Counted from the stretch's first letter, positions 16,678 through 25,570 are shown. The stretch: 64,000 nt of DNA from Micromonospora avicenniae (GCF_900156065.1 NZ_FTNF01000011.1:1-64000), one strand, 5' to 3'. Made by a program: numbers and translations. Notes: generated by a model from the letters alone, not told the origin.

Positions 16678-17946
16678 TCACCGGCCGGACTGTTCGGTGC
16701 CCGGCGTCCGCGACGCCGTGTGGTACGCGGTCAGGGCCTCGCGATTGTCCGGCAGGCCGTACTCCGCGACGAGCATGGCGACATTGCCGAAGTCCTGCCC
16801 GTCGATGAGCCATGGCTCGGGGGAGTGGCTCAGCACCTCGACGAGCCGACGTTGCCGGGAGGTCAGGGCCGCGGCCGGTGTCCCCGGCGGCAACGTTCCG
16901 TCCGGGAACGCCAGTCGCAGTGCCTCGCCCAGCACGGTCAGCGACTGGTCGCCGCTGACGGCGGGCAGCCGGGCGGTCAGCGCGTCGAAGGCGCGGTCGG
17001 CGTGCCGGGGGCCGAGGTGCCGCAGGGCGAGGCCCGCGTACCCGCTGAGGTCGCCGCCGAGGAACGGCACCCAACCGCCGTCCGTCGGGTCCTCCCCGGC
17101 TGCAGCCGGCGGCGCGGCGGTCCACGTCATCAACTCCTCGACCGTCGTGGGGTCGGCCTTCGGGCCCAGCACCCGGGCCCGTCCGATCGCGGTGGCCCAG
17201 CGGATCAACGGGCTCGGGTCGGTCAGCAACCGGTCGTCGGGCGCGGCGCCGAGCAGCCCGGAGGCGACGAGCATGGTGGCCAGCTCGGCCGGCCGTGTCC
17301 CCGCGCCGGCTGTCCGTGCGGCTTCCGTGGCGCGGGCCAGTGGGGGCAGGCTGCCGGCGGCCTCCTCTGGGAACCAGGCGACGGCGTACGCCGCCGCGAC
17401 CCGCAACCACGGATCGGGGTCGCCCAGCAGGCGGCGGAAGAGTGGCACCCCGGCCCGCGCTGCGTCGTAGACCGCCAGGTCGATGTACGCCCACAGCCGG
17501 CCCCGGTCGGCCGGGTCGAGGGACTCGACGTACGCGTACTTGACGTACTCCTTGGCGGCCTCGTCCGCGCCGGTCCAGGGTGCGGGCTTGGCAGCGAGCA
17601 GTTCCCGCCCGCCCTCGGCGGCGCGGCGGTACGAATCGACCGGGAAGCCGTCCGGCAGGACGTTCTCGTCGTGTCCGATGGCGAGTGAGGTCACCAGGGC
17701 GAGCACCGAGGGCCGGTCCGGGGTGGCCGGGTCGGCGAGCAGTTCCAGCAGGAACGGCACCGCGTAGGCGCTCGCCTCGTACCGGCTGCCCTGGTGGAAG
17801 ACGTTGGTGTAGAGGGTGCCGAGAGCGTCGTCGCGGGTCGCCGGGTCGCTCGATCGCAGGGCGCGGAGCAGGTCGGGTACGTCGTCGGCCGCCCCGTAGG
17901 CGTGCCCGAGCCGCTGCCACCGGATGTCGTCGAGTCCGTCGAGCAT
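16678..17946 (-). CDS. HEAT-repeat protein, function unknown
   Basis: A 422-residue soluble protein of alternating helices, with phrases such as 'DPATRDDALGTLYTNV', 'DPWLRVAAAYAVAWF' and 'DPSPLIRWATAIGRA' that match HEAT/ARM repeat units. Proteins of this type are common single genes in streptomycetes and their relatives and usually act as protein scaffolds. No catalytic motif is seen. The start MLDGLDDIRW at 17946 is chosen; the longer frame upstream is basic and proline-rich. It converges with the pca operon (45 bp apart) and diverges from the reductase gene. Confidence 0.72.
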   Translation of the reverse strand: MLDGLDDIRWQRLGHAYGAADDVPDLLRALRSSDPATRDDALGTLYTNVFHQGSRYEASAYAVPFLLELLADPATPDRPSVLALVTSLAIGHDENVLPDGFPVDSYRRAAEGGRELLAAKPAPWTGADEAAKEYVKYAYVESLDPADRGRLWAYIDLAVYDAARAGVPLFRRLLGDPDPWLRVAAAYAVAWFPEEAAGSLPPLARATEAARTAGAGTRPAELATMLVASGLLGAAPDDRLLTDPSPLIRWATAIGRARVLGPKADPTTVEELMTWTAAPPAAAGEDPTDGGWVPFLGGDLSGYAGLALRHLGPRHADRAFDALTARLPAVSGDQSLTVLGEALRLAFPDGTLPPGTPAAALTSRQRRLVEVLSHSPEPWLIDGQDFGNVAMLVAEYGLPDNREALTAYHTASRTPGTEQSGR

Positions 17947-18125
17947 GTTCCATGTTCTCCCACCGCCTCCGGCCGGGCGGCGGCAGGATGGGTCGAACCG
18001 GAACCGGCCGGTCGGCGACCAGCTCTGGACTTGCCGGTCCAATTTTGTCGCGCCACAGTTTGCTCCGGCGGTCCGGACCGGGCCGACCACGAATCTGGCG
18101 GACAAGGCAACTGGAGTACCAGACG

Positions 18126-19226
18126 ATGCACTACTACCTGCTCGGCCGGTCCGGGCTGCGCGTCAGCCGGCTCGCCCTCGGCACCATGAACTTCGGCACC
18201 GCGGGCTTCCATGCCGCGTACGGCAAGACCGAGGCCGAGGCCGAGCCGATCTTCCGGCGCTACCTGGAGGCGGGCGGCAACTTCGTCGACACGGCCGACT
18301 TCTACACCGCCGGTGAGAGCGAGCGGATCCTCGGCCGACTGATCACCTCCGCCGGGGTGCGGGACCGACTGGTGCTGACCAGCAAGTTCACCAACAGCAC
18401 CGATCCCGGCGACCCCAACGCCAGCGGCAACGGCCGCAAACACATGATCCGTGCCCTGGAGGCGTCGCTGCGCCGACTCGGCACCGACTACCTGGACCTG
18501 TACCTGCTGCACACCTGGGACCGGATCACCCCGGTCGAGGAGGTCGTGCGGACCTTCGACGACCTGGTACGCGCCGGCAAGATCCGCTACGCCGGCCTGT
18601 CCGACGTACCGGCGTGGTACGCCGCCCGGGCGCAGAGCTACGCCGATGCGCACGGCCTGACCCCGATGATCAACCTGCAACTGCCGTACTCCCTGATCTC
18701 GCGCGGGATCGAGCCGGAATACCTGCCGATGGCGCAGTCCCTGGGCCTGGGCCTCACGGCGTGGAGCCCCATCGGCGGCGGGCTGCTCACCGGCAAGTAC
18801 CGGCGGACGGCGGACGGCCTGGCGGGCGCGGGACGACTCGGCACGGACGGTGCGAACGGCCGCCCGGTCAGCGACCGCGACTGGCGGGTGATCGACGCGC
18901 TCGACGGCGTCGCCACCGAGCTGGGCCGGAGCATGGCCCAGGTGGCCATCAACTGGGTGGCCACCCAGCCCGCCGTCGGCTCGGTGATCATCGGGGCGAG
19001 CAGCCCGGAGCAGGTGGACGGCAACGTGGCCGCGCTCGACTTCGAGATTCCGCGGGAGTTGCGCGACCGGCTCGAGCAGGCCAGTGCCGAGCCGCTGCCG
19101 GCGCCGTACTCGATGTTCACGCCGGAGTACCAGTCCTGGGTTGTGAGCCCGGGTCTGGGCATCGGTGACAAACCGGCCGGGTACGCCCCGCCGATCATCA
19201 ACGGCGCCGCCCTGCCGGTCGGCTGA
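18126..19226 (+). CDS. Aldo/keto reductase
   Basis: NAD(P)H-dependent oxidoreductase of 366 residues. The catalytic tetrad is visible: Asp in 'NFVDTADFY', Tyr in the same segment, Lys in 'VLTSKFT' and His in 'YLLHTWD'. A Shaker-beta/YajO-like layout follows, with the cofactor-binding 'VIIGASSPEQVDGN' near the C-terminus. ATG at 18126 behind GGAG. The next gene downstream on the same strand is a TetR regulator, 90 bp on, which may control it. The substrate is unknown. Confidence 0.88.
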   Translation: MHYYLLGRSGLRVSRLALGTMNFGTAGFHAAYGKTEAEAEPIFRRYLEAGGNFVDTADFYTAGESERILGRLITSAGVRDRLVLTSKFTNSTDPGDPNASGNGRKHMIRALEASLRRLGTDYLDLYLLHTWDRITPVEEVVRTFDDLVRAGKIRYAGLSDVPAWYAARAQSYADAHGLTPMINLQLPYSLISRGIEPEYLPMAQSLGLGLTAWSPIGGGLLTGKYRRTADGLAGAGRLGTDGANGRPVSDRDWRVIDALDGVATELGRSMAQVAINWVATQPAVGSVIIGASSPEQVDGNVAALDFEIPRELRDRLEQASAEPLPAPYSMFTPEYQSWVVSPGLGIGDKPAGYAPPIINGAALPVG

Positions 19227-19316
19227 CGACCCGTCCCGCGGTGGGTGCCGCCCAGCGCGGGACGGCACCCACCGCCGTGGGCGATACCGTTGAACCGCAC
19301 GACCCGAGGAGGCCTC

Positions 19317-19922
19317 ATGACGCGCTCGCTGACCAGCAAGGGCGAGGCGACCCGAGCACGGATCGTCGCCGGCGCGGCCATCGAGGTACGTGAGCGCGGG
19401 GTGGACGAGGTCCGCCTCGAGGATGTGATGGCCCGCACCGCCACCAGTAAGAGCCAGCTCTTCCACTACTTCCCGGGCGGTAAGGAGGAACTCCTGCTCG
19501 CGGTGGCCGAGCATGAGGCCGACCAGGTGCTCGCCGACCAGCAGCCGATGCTCGGAGACCTGACGTCCTGGGCGGCCTGGCAGGCGTGGCGTGATCGGGT
19601 GATCTCGCGCTACCAGGAGCAGGGCGACACCTGCCCGCTCAACGGTCTGCTCGGCCAGGCGGGTCGCCGCGCACCGGCCGCCCGGGCGGTGCTCGTCGGG
19701 CTGATGCAGCGTTGGCAGGATGCGATCGCCGCCGGGATCCGGCACATGCAGTCGACCGGCGAGATGACCGCGGACGTGGACGCCGGACGCGCGGCTGCAG
19801 CCATGTTGGCCGGCGTCCAGGGTGGCGTCGTGCTGTTGCTCTCGACCGGAAGGGTCGACCATCTCGAGGCCGCCCTCGACCTCGCCATCGACGGTCTCCG
19901 GCGGCCGCAGTCCCCCGGGTGA
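19317..19922 (+). CDS. TetR-family regulator
   Basis: Repressor-type protein of 201 residues. An N-terminal helix-turn-helix ('VRLEDVMARTATSKSQLFHYFPGGKEELLLAV') sits at about residues 30-62. The C-terminal ligand domain includes 'GDTCPLNGLLGQ', which recalls the TetR subgroup with a conserved Cys-Pro-Leu-Gly-like turn. The ATG at 19317 follows GAGGAGG. It is co-directional with the aldo/keto reductase and converges with a second TetR gene. The target is unknown; the reductase is the nearest candidate. Confidence 0.87.
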   Translation: MTRSLTSKGEATRARIVAGAAIEVRERGVDEVRLEDVMARTATSKSQLFHYFPGGKEELLLAVAEHEADQVLADQQPMLGDLTSWAAWQAWRDRVISRYQEQGDTCPLNGLLGQAGRRAPAARAVLVGLMQRWQDAIAAGIRHMQSTGEMTADVDAGRAAAAMLAGVQGGVVLLLSTGRVDHLEAALDLAIDGLRRPQSPG

Positions 19923-19946
19923 CCGCACCCCGCCCACCCGAGACGA

Positions 19947-20609
19947 TCAGTCGCCCTGCTGCTGGTCGGGAGCGACGGACGGCCACAGCGTGGCCACCAC
20001 GCGTTCGGGGAGTCCCTCGATCGACTCTCCGGCATAGAACGCGGCGAAGTAGCTACCGAAGCACATCAACGCGATGGCGCGGGTGTCGATGTCGGCTCTG
20101 ACCGCGCGTCGCTCCCGCAGCTGCATCAGTACCTCCTCGACAAGGGCGACGCGGGGTTCGACGGCGTGCTCGCGCAGGATCTCCAGCAGGTCCGGAGTGC
20201 GGCGCGCCTCGCCGGCGAAGTTGCCCATCAGCACCATCGCGTCCGGGTTGAAGTCGCCGGGATCGAGCCGGCGGACAGCCTCCACGAGCGCGTCGCGCGG
20301 CGCCAGCTCCGTGAGGTCGACGGTGTGCATGTCGCGCTGCTTGCGGAAGCCGTAGTCGAGCGCGTCGACCACCAGGTCGAACTTGTTCTTCCAGCGGCGA
20401 TAGAGCGTGGGTCGGGTCACCTTGGCGTCGGCGACGATGTCACCGATCGTCATCCTCGAGTAGCCGTCCCGCACGAGGCGCTCCCGGGTGGCCAGGATGA
20501 TCGCCTCGTCGATGGCGGCGTCCCGGGGCCGGCCGCCGGGGTGCGCGCGATCGCCCCGGCTCGTTGCACTGTCCCGGTCCGGTTCGCCCTCTGGTCGGGT
20601 TCGAGCCAT
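19947..20609 (-). CDS. TetR-family regulator with double palindromic operator
   Basis: A 220-residue TetR protein. The helix-turn-helix 'MTIGDIVADAKVTRPTLYRRWKNKFDLVVDALDYGF' is at about residues 52-88. The first 30 residues are charged and disordered, a common arrangement. It is divergent from a DsbA-like gene across 187 bp that contain two identical-arm 21-bp palindromes, so it very likely represses itself and that gene. The ligand is unknown. Confidence 0.88.
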   Translation of the reverse strand: MARTRPEGEPDRDSATSRGDRAHPGGRPRDAAIDEAIILATRERLVRDGYSRMTIGDIVADAKVTRPTLYRRWKNKFDLVVDALDYGFRKQRDMHTVDLTELAPRDALVEAVRRLDPGDFNPDAMVLMGNFAGEARRTPDLLEILREHAVEPRVALVEEVLMQLRERRAVRADIDTRAIALMCFGSYFAAFYAGESIEGLPERVVATLWPSVAPDQQQGD

Positions 20610-20654
20610 GGTTCACCTCGTGGGCAGCGACTGCCGTCGCGCGGCGCAGATTAC

Positions 20655-20675
20655 GTTACAGGTGGTGACTGTAAC
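20655..20675. promoter_or_regulatory. TetR operator O1 (GTTACAG-N7-CTGTAAC)
   Basis: A 21-bp perfect inverted repeat with 7-bp arms GTTACAG/CTGTAAC and spacer GTGGTGA. It lies 46 bp before the TetR start codon at 20609. An identical-arm copy lies at 20728-20748. The AT-rich arms stand out in a GC-rich genome. Confidence 0.8.
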
Positions 20676-20727
20676 ACAAAGCACCAGCGCGGCGGGGTCG
20701 CCGGAGTGGGCGTGCGGATCATGGCAA

Positions 20728-20748
20728 GTTACAGTCAAGTGCTGTAAC
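20728..20748. promoter_or_regulatory. TetR operator O2 (GTTACAG-N7-CTGTAAC)
   Basis: Second 21-bp perfect inverted repeat with the same arms and spacer TCAAGTG. It starts 73 bp (about seven helical turns) after the first copy and 69 bp before the DsbA-like GTG start. Each gene of the divergent pair thus has one operator in its promoter region. Confidence 0.8.
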
Positions 20749-20796
20749 GAAACGTGTTGAGCCGCATCGACCGGCTCCCCAAGGCAAGGGGCTGAC

Positions 20797-21393
20797 GTGG
20801 AACCGAGCAATTCCGTCCTGCACTGGTTCGACTTCATCTGCCCGTTCTGCTACGTGGGGCAACAGCGCAACGAGATCCTCGAACGACGCGGCCTGGAGGT
20901 CGTACACCTGCCGTTCCAGATCCACCCCGAGATCCCCGACGGGGGCGTCGAGGCCGGGCCGCGAACCGGACCGATGTATGAGGCGCTCGAACGTGAAGCA
21001 GCGGAAGCCGGCCTGCCGTTGAACTGGCCGCGACGGCTGCCCAACACCCGGAAGGCGCTGACGGCGGCCGAATGGATCCGCCGCAGCCGGCCGGACGTGT
21101 CGGGGGACTTCAACCGGGCGTTGTTCGCCGCGCGCTTCGAGCTCGGCGAGGACATCGGTGACCGGGCGGTCGTGGAGCGGCACGCCGCCGAGGTCGGAGT
21201 CGATCTCGACGCGCTGCGGTCCGCGTTGGACGACGGCAGCGCACTGGCCTTCCTCGCGGAGTCCGAGTCCTTGGGCGCGCGCCTCGGCGTTCGAGCGACA
21301 CCGACCTGGCTCATCGCGGGCGAGTTGGTGTCCGGCCTTCTCCCGCGGGAGGAGTTCGAACGGCTCGCCGAGAAGGCGACGCCCCGTGGATGA
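20797..21393 (+). CDS. DsbA-family (FrnE/2-hydroxychromene isomerase-like) oxidoreductase
   Basis: Thioredoxin-fold protein of 198 residues with no signal peptide, so cytoplasmic. The active-site Cys15-Pro-Phe-Cys18 sits after the first strand ('HWFDFICPFCYVG'). The cis-proline loop is 'VRATPTWLI'. These match the FrnE/DsbA group that handles thiols or glutathione-like substrates. The GTG at 20797 follows AAGGGG. It is controlled by the divergent TetR operators, which suggests induction by a small molecule. Substrate unknown. Confidence 0.85.
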   Translation: MEPSNSVLHWFDFICPFCYVGQQRNEILERRGLEVVHLPFQIHPEIPDGGVEAGPRTGPMYEALEREAAEAGLPLNWPRRLPNTRKALTAAEWIRRSRPDVSGDFNRALFAARFELGEDIGDRAVVERHAAEVGVDLDALRSALDDGSALAFLAESESLGARLGVRATPTWLIAGELVSGLLPREEFERLAEKATPRG

Positions 21394-21460
21394 CGCCGCC
21401 AACCCGGTCACCTGACCGGACGGGCTACGCGGAAGACCTGGTGAAGGAGAGGAGACGTCG

Positions 21461-22003
21461 ATGGACGTGAACAATGCGCCCGAGTTGAAGGTGGTGCCAC
21501 CCGGCGGTGGTGAGTCGGTCGACATCCCGGGGTTCGGCGCTGTCTTCAAGCTCTACAGCCGCGACAACGGTGGCCGGGTGGCCATCGTGGAGCATCCGTT
21601 CGCCGTGGGCACGATCACCATGCCGCACCGCCACACGCGCGAGGACGAGCACTCCATCGTCCTCGAAGGTGAGATCGGGTTCCGGTCCGACGGCGACGAG
21701 GTCGTCCTCGGGCCTGGGGGCTACATCACCAAACCACGCGGCCAGATGCACGCGATGTGGAACGCGGGCGGCGTGCCCGGACGCATCATCGAGGTGATCA
21801 CACCAGGCGGCTTCGAGAGCTACTTCCGGGAACTCAGCGAGCTGTTCACCTCCGTGAAACCGGCGGCCGGCGTGAGCATCCGCGAGACGCCCGAGTTCGG
21901 CGAACTCGCCACGAAGTACGGCCTGACCTACGGCACGCCCGACTGGCTCGACGGCATCGTCGCGCGGTACGGACTGCGCCACCCGCTCGGGCGGGCCGGC
22001 TGA
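21461..22003 (+). CDS. Cupin-domain protein (quercetin dioxygenase-like)
   Basis: Protein of 180 residues with a single cupin domain at about 45-120. Metal-ligand positions are visible in 'MPHRHTREDEHSIVLEGEIGF' (read as H-X-H, later E) and in 'KPRGQMHAMWN'. The C-terminal 60 residues are charged and helical. Cupins of this kind include dioxygenases and small sugar or acid binders; no specific substrate can be named. The start is preceded by GGAGAGGAG. It follows the DsbA-like gene by 67 bp on the same strand and could share its transcript. Confidence 0.75.
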   Translation: MDVNNAPELKVVPPGGGESVDIPGFGAVFKLYSRDNGGRVAIVEHPFAVGTITMPHRHTREDEHSIVLEGEIGFRSDGDEVVLGPGGYITKPRGQMHAMWNAGGVPGRIIEVITPGGFESYFRELSELFTSVKPAAGVSIRETPEFGELATKYGLTYGTPDWLDGIVARYGLRHPLGRAG

Positions 22004-22166
22004 CCGACGCACCCCAGCGGGGGTGGCGCACGCAGTCCGTGCCGCGCGAGGTCGCGACGGGCCGGGCGATCGACACCGCCGGGGTGGTTTCGGGGCAGTG
22101 GGCCGGTGTGCCGCCGGGGAACGTGGGTACCAAGCCGCGTTGGCTGTGAGCAGCGGGGAGGACACC

Positions 22167-22652
22167 ATGGCAGGCGCGGCTTCTTCTGATCAACCCGCCC
22201 GGGGCGGCCGGACAGGCAACCCCGCCGGGCGCTTCGCGGACGAGATCGCCGAGGTCGTCCGCGACGAGATGGGCGCTGTGCGCCGCCAGCTCACCGAGGC
22301 CGCCCGGCCGGCCGGCACCGGCATCGCCCTGCTCGCGGCGGCCGGCGGCTGTCTCATCCTGGGGGTGGGCGCCGCGTCGACCACCGTGCTGCGCATGCTG
22401 GAGACGTTCCTGCCCCGGCGTCTGGCCGTCGCCGGGCTGGCATCCGGCTACCTCGCCGCGGCCGCCGTACTGGGGCGGCTCGGACTGCAGCAGTTGAGCG
22501 CGGCGGGCGACAACTCGGCCCGGGTCGCCGACGAGGTGCGCGAAGCCGTCTCCGCGACGGCCGGTGCGGTGGTGCCCGCCGGTTCCGCGGCCGCCCGCCA
22601 GGCGCTGGGAGGCGGGCGCGGCCCCGAGTCCGACGGACGGAACGAGGTGTGA
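22167..22652 (+). CDS. Holin-X/phage-holin superfamily III-like membrane protein
   Basis: A 161-residue protein. The N-terminus is amphipathic and charged ('ADEIAEVVRDEMGAVRRQLTEAAR'), followed by two membrane segments at about 50-70 and 85-110 separated by 'LETFLPRRLAV'. This is the layout of actinobacterial Holin-X-like proteins, which in chromosomes are not phage lysis genes and whose role is unknown. ATG behind GGGGAGG. It overlaps the ChaB gene by 4 bp, so the two are probably made together. Confidence 0.7.
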   Translation: MAGAASSDQPARGGRTGNPAGRFADEIAEVVRDEMGAVRRQLTEAARPAGTGIALLAAAGGCLILGVGAASTTVLRMLETFLPRRLAVAGLASGYLAAAAVLGRLGLQQLSAAGDNSARVADEVREAVSATAGAVVPAGSAAARQALGGGRGPESDGRNEV

Positions 22653-23089
22653 CGTTGCCGGACAAACATGAGCAGGCCGAACAGATGCGTGACGACGTGC
22701 CGTCGACTGTCGCCCGCAGCGACGACAAGGCGGTGCGCACGTACAAGAAGACGCTGGAGTCGGCCGAGGAGACCTACGGCGACGGGGAGCGGGCGCACCG
22801 TACGGCGTACGCCTCGCTGAAGCACACCCACGAGAAGGTGGGCGACCACTGGGAGCCCAAGGAGCGCCCCGGGCCCTCGGATCCGCAGGCGGAGCTGGGC
22901 ACGCCGGCGTCCCGGGAGCGCGGTCGCCCGACCGCCGGGGGTGTGAACGCCAACGCGAGCAAGGCGCATCTCGAGGACGTCGCTCGCCGGGTGGGCATCG
23001 AGGACCCGCAGGACCTGGAGAAGGACGACCTGGTCCAGGCGATCGAGAAGGCAAACGCCCGGGCCACCGCGCGCGCCCGGAAGCGGTGA
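22649..23089 (+). CDS. ChaB-domain protein with C-terminal Rho-N/SAP-like segment
   Basis: A 146-residue, very polar protein. Residues 10-60 ('MRDDVPSTVARSDDKAVRTYKKTLESAEETYGDGERAHRTAY') follow the ChaB pattern of conserved charged residues. The C-terminal 40 residues ('SKAHLEDVARRVGIEDPQDLEKDDLVQAIEKAN') look like a Rho-N or HeH helix-extension-helix, a nucleic-acid-binding unit. Starts with GTG inside the Holin-X stop (GTGA). ChaB was first linked to cation transport in enteric bacteria, but the function of these actinobacterial versions is not established. Confidence 0.78.
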   Translation: MTLPDKHEQAEQMRDDVPSTVARSDDKAVRTYKKTLESAEETYGDGERAHRTAYASLKHTHEKVGDHWEPKERPGPSDPQAELGTPASRERGRPTAGGVNANASKAHLEDVARRVGIEDPQDLEKDDLVQAIEKANARATARARKR

Positions 23090-23110
23090 GAACGTCCGGG
23101 CCTCGCCCGG

Positions 23111-23611
23111 TCAGGCCGGTGGCCAGTTCCGCAACGCGGTGTCGGCCACTTGCTGCAGCTCCTCGCAGGTCGCGCCGCTGGCTGCCTGGACTGCGACGCC
23201 GTTGGCGATGGTCATGACGTAGCGGGCGATCTTCTCCGGATCGGCGCCGGCGGGCAGGTCGCCCTCCGCGACGGCCTGCCGGAACCGGTCACGCAGTAGC
23301 GCCTGGCCGTGGGCGCGCCACTCCGCGAGGAAGTCACGGGCGGTGCGCCCGGTCTCGCCGGCGGCCAGCGCGCCCTGGACGCCGAGGCAGCCCGCCGGGA
23401 GTCCGGGCAGGGTGTTGGCGCGGGCGGCGCCGGCGAGGAAGGCCATGGCCACCTCGCGGGCGGTTGGCGCTCGTAGTGCTTCGGCGACGTAGCCGCCGGG
23501 GCCCTGCTCGTAGTGCTTCAGCGCCTTGCGGAACAGCTCCTCCTTGTTTCCGTAGGCCGCGTACAGGCTCTTGCGGGAGATGCCCATGGCCTCGGTCAGG
23601 TCGGTGAGGCT
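23111..23611 (-). pseudogene. TetR regulator lacking its 5' end
   Basis: The frame reads SLTDLTEAMGISRKSLYAAYGNKEELF onward, which is the second half of a TetR helix-turn-helix followed by an intact ligand domain ending WPPA. Homology stops at about 23611: the preceding in-frame codons give 'ATPSWGCRC', unlike any TetR N-terminus. The first helices of the DNA-binding domain and the true start are missing. An ATG at 23587 could still start a 158-residue protein without a complete DNA-binding domain. The break coincides with the start of a fragment of another gene on the other strand. Confidence 0.72.
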
Positions 23612-23613
23612 GC

Positions 23614-23769
23614 ACCGGCACCCCCACGAAGGAGTGGCTCGGCGTTCCGCCGTCCGGTGCCTCGTTCAAGATCGTCGAGTACGCCATCTACAAGGTTCGT
23701 GACGGTCGGTTCTCCCAGATGACGAACCTGCACGACTCGGCCGAGATGCTCCGGCAGTTGACTGCCTGA
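23614..23769 (+). pseudogene. 3' fragment of a SnoaL-like ester cyclase gene
   Basis: In one frame the plus strand reads TGTPTKEWLGVPPSGASFK and continues to 'IYKVRDGRFSQMTNLHDSAEMLRQLTA', then stops at 23767-23769. This is the C-terminal third of a SnoaL-like/ester-cyclase protein ('GVPPTG' turn, then strand-rich end with '-DG-'). There is no start codon or N-terminal part. Its 5' end abuts the broken 5' end of the TetR remnant, so one deletion between two divergent genes probably created both. Confidence 0.68.
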
Positions 23770-23964
23770 CCGCTGAGGGGATCTGGGGTAGATCGGCAGA
23801 AACCACGAGCGGGGGCACCGGCGGCGGTGTCCCAGCTGGTGGTGGCGCCGAGCATCGTCGGCGGTCGGTCTGACGCTCGTCGTCGCCGGTCGCGCGGCGT
23901 ACTGTTGGTCGCCACGAATACGTGCATTCTTGCATGTTTCGCTGCGGGGGAGGGGTGGGGAGCC

Positions 23965-25494
23965 GTGAAGCGAGGCGCTGCCCGCTGGGCGCGTCGAGGG
24001 CTGGTGGCCCTCGCCATGATCGTCGTTACTCTCGCCGGGGTGACCGGCGGCACCATGCTCGGCGGCCGGGTCACCGGGGACGTCGGACCACTGCGAGTGC
24101 AGTTCCAGCTCAGCCCGTCGACCAACGGCGGCAGCGAGATCGCCGTGCCACCGCTCGGCTCGCTCTTCCTGGACAGCCACTCCGGACCGGCCCGGCTCAC
24201 CGCCCGCCTCGACTCGCTCGACCAGAAGCGCGCCGAGGCGCTGATCCACGAACCGGGCGGGCTGGCCGCGGCCGGGGCCTCCGCGCCGGCCGACATCCGC
24301 GACGCCCTGCTCCGGCTGGGCCTGCGCACGATCGCGGTGTCCGTCCTGGTCACCATGCTGCTCGCGGCACTGACCTTCCGTTCCACCCGCCGGACGGCCT
24401 GGGCGGGGACCCTCGCGCTCGCCGTCACCGGCGGCGCCCTCGGCGCGGCCGCGCTCACCGTACGACCCAGCGCCGTCGCCGAGCCACGCTACGAAGGACT
24501 CCTGGTCAACGCGCCCGCGCTGGTCGGCGACGCCCGCCGGATCGCCGACGACTACACCCGCTACGCCGACCAACTGCAACGACTCGTCGGAAACGTCAGC
24601 AAGCTCTACGGCACCATGTCCAGCCTGCCCGTGTACGAGGCGGCGCCGGACACCATCCGGATCCTGCACGTCTCCGACCTGCACCTCAACCCGTCCGTCT
24701 GGCCCGTGATCAAGACCGTGGTCGAGCAGTTCGACATCGACCTCGTGATCGACACCGGCGACATCACCGACTGGGGCAGCGAGCCGGAGACGTCGTACGT
24801 GTCGATGATCGGCCAGCTCAAGGTGCCCTACGTCTACATCCGCGGCAACCACGACTCGCCCCGTACCGCGCAGGCCGTCGCCGGGCAGCCGAACGCCGTG
24901 GTCCTGGACGACTCGATCACCAGTGTCTCGGGCGTACGCATCGCCGGGATCGGCGATCCCCGGTTCACGCCGGACAAGCAGGACCAGGAAGCCGGCCCGT
25001 GGGAGGAGGGGCCGACGAGCCTGCCGGGCTCCGGCCTGCGACTCGCCGACACCATCCGGGCCGCCGGCGTCCCGGTCGACATCGCCCTGGTGCACGACCC
25101 GGCGTCCGCCGAGCCGCTCGCCGGGACGGCGCCGCTGATCCTCGCCGGGCACACCCACCAGCGGGAGGTCCGCATGCTGCCCGGCCCCGGCGGCGGACCC
25201 GGCAGCCGGCTCGCGGTGCAGGGCTCCACCGGCGGAGCGGGCCTGCGTGGCCTGGAGGGCGAGGAGCCCACACCGCTGGCCATGTCCGTGCTCTACCTGG
25301 GTCAGAACCACCGTCTCGAGGCGTACGACGACATCCGGGTCGGTGGCACCGGCCTGGCTCAGGTGAGCCTGAACCGGCAGGTGATCGACCCGGACGTCGC
25401 GGCGGACACGGGTGGCGCCGGCGCCGGCGAAGCGACCCCGGCCGCACCCCCGCCGTCGCCGGATCGCCCGAGCCCGGTGCCCGTCGGCCGCTGA
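23965..25494 (+). CDS. Membrane-anchored metallophosphoesterase
   Basis: A 509-residue protein with an N-terminal membrane segment (about 10-32) and two further segments at about 125-165. The calcineurin-like phosphoesterase domain follows from about 230. Metal-binding motifs occur in order: 'HVSDLHLN', 'DTGDITDWG', 'GNHDS', then 'LVHDP' and 'LAGHTHQ'. The C-terminus is proline-rich and the catalytic domain probably faces outside. The GTG at 23965 follows GGGGAG and is preferred over an upstream in-frame start. The gene stands alone, between the remnant pair and the convergent ccm operon. Substrate unknown. Confidence 0.84.
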   Translation: MKRGAARWARRGLVALAMIVVTLAGVTGGTMLGGRVTGDVGPLRVQFQLSPSTNGGSEIAVPPLGSLFLDSHSGPARLTARLDSLDQKRAEALIHEPGGLAAAGASAPADIRDALLRLGLRTIAVSVLVTMLLAALTFRSTRRTAWAGTLALAVTGGALGAAALTVRPSAVAEPRYEGLLVNAPALVGDARRIADDYTRYADQLQRLVGNVSKLYGTMSSLPVYEAAPDTIRILHVSDLHLNPSVWPVIKTVVEQFDIDLVIDTGDITDWGSEPETSYVSMIGQLKVPYVYIRGNHDSPRTAQAVAGQPNAVVLDDSITSVSGVRIAGIGDPRFTPDKQDQEAGPWEEGPTSLPGSGLRLADTIRAAGVPVDIALVHDPASAEPLAGTAPLILAGHTHQREVRMLPGPGGGPGSRLAVQGSTGGAGLRGLEGEEPTPLAMSVLYLGQNHRLEAYDDIRVGGTGLAQVSLNRQVIDPDVAADTGGAGAGEATPAAPPPSPDRPSPVPVGR

Positions 25495-25570
25495 CCACGT
25501 GTCCGCCGCGCCCAGTTGAATCGGGTGCGGCGGCGCGGGCACCCGCGCCAGGGCGGTCCCCGCTGCGCGG

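Noticed and set aside
17691..19937. A 748-codon open frame opposite the aldo/keto reductase and TetR genes
   Set aside because: Its composition is that of a frame shadow, and it crosses a divergent promoter region and three genes with clear motifs.
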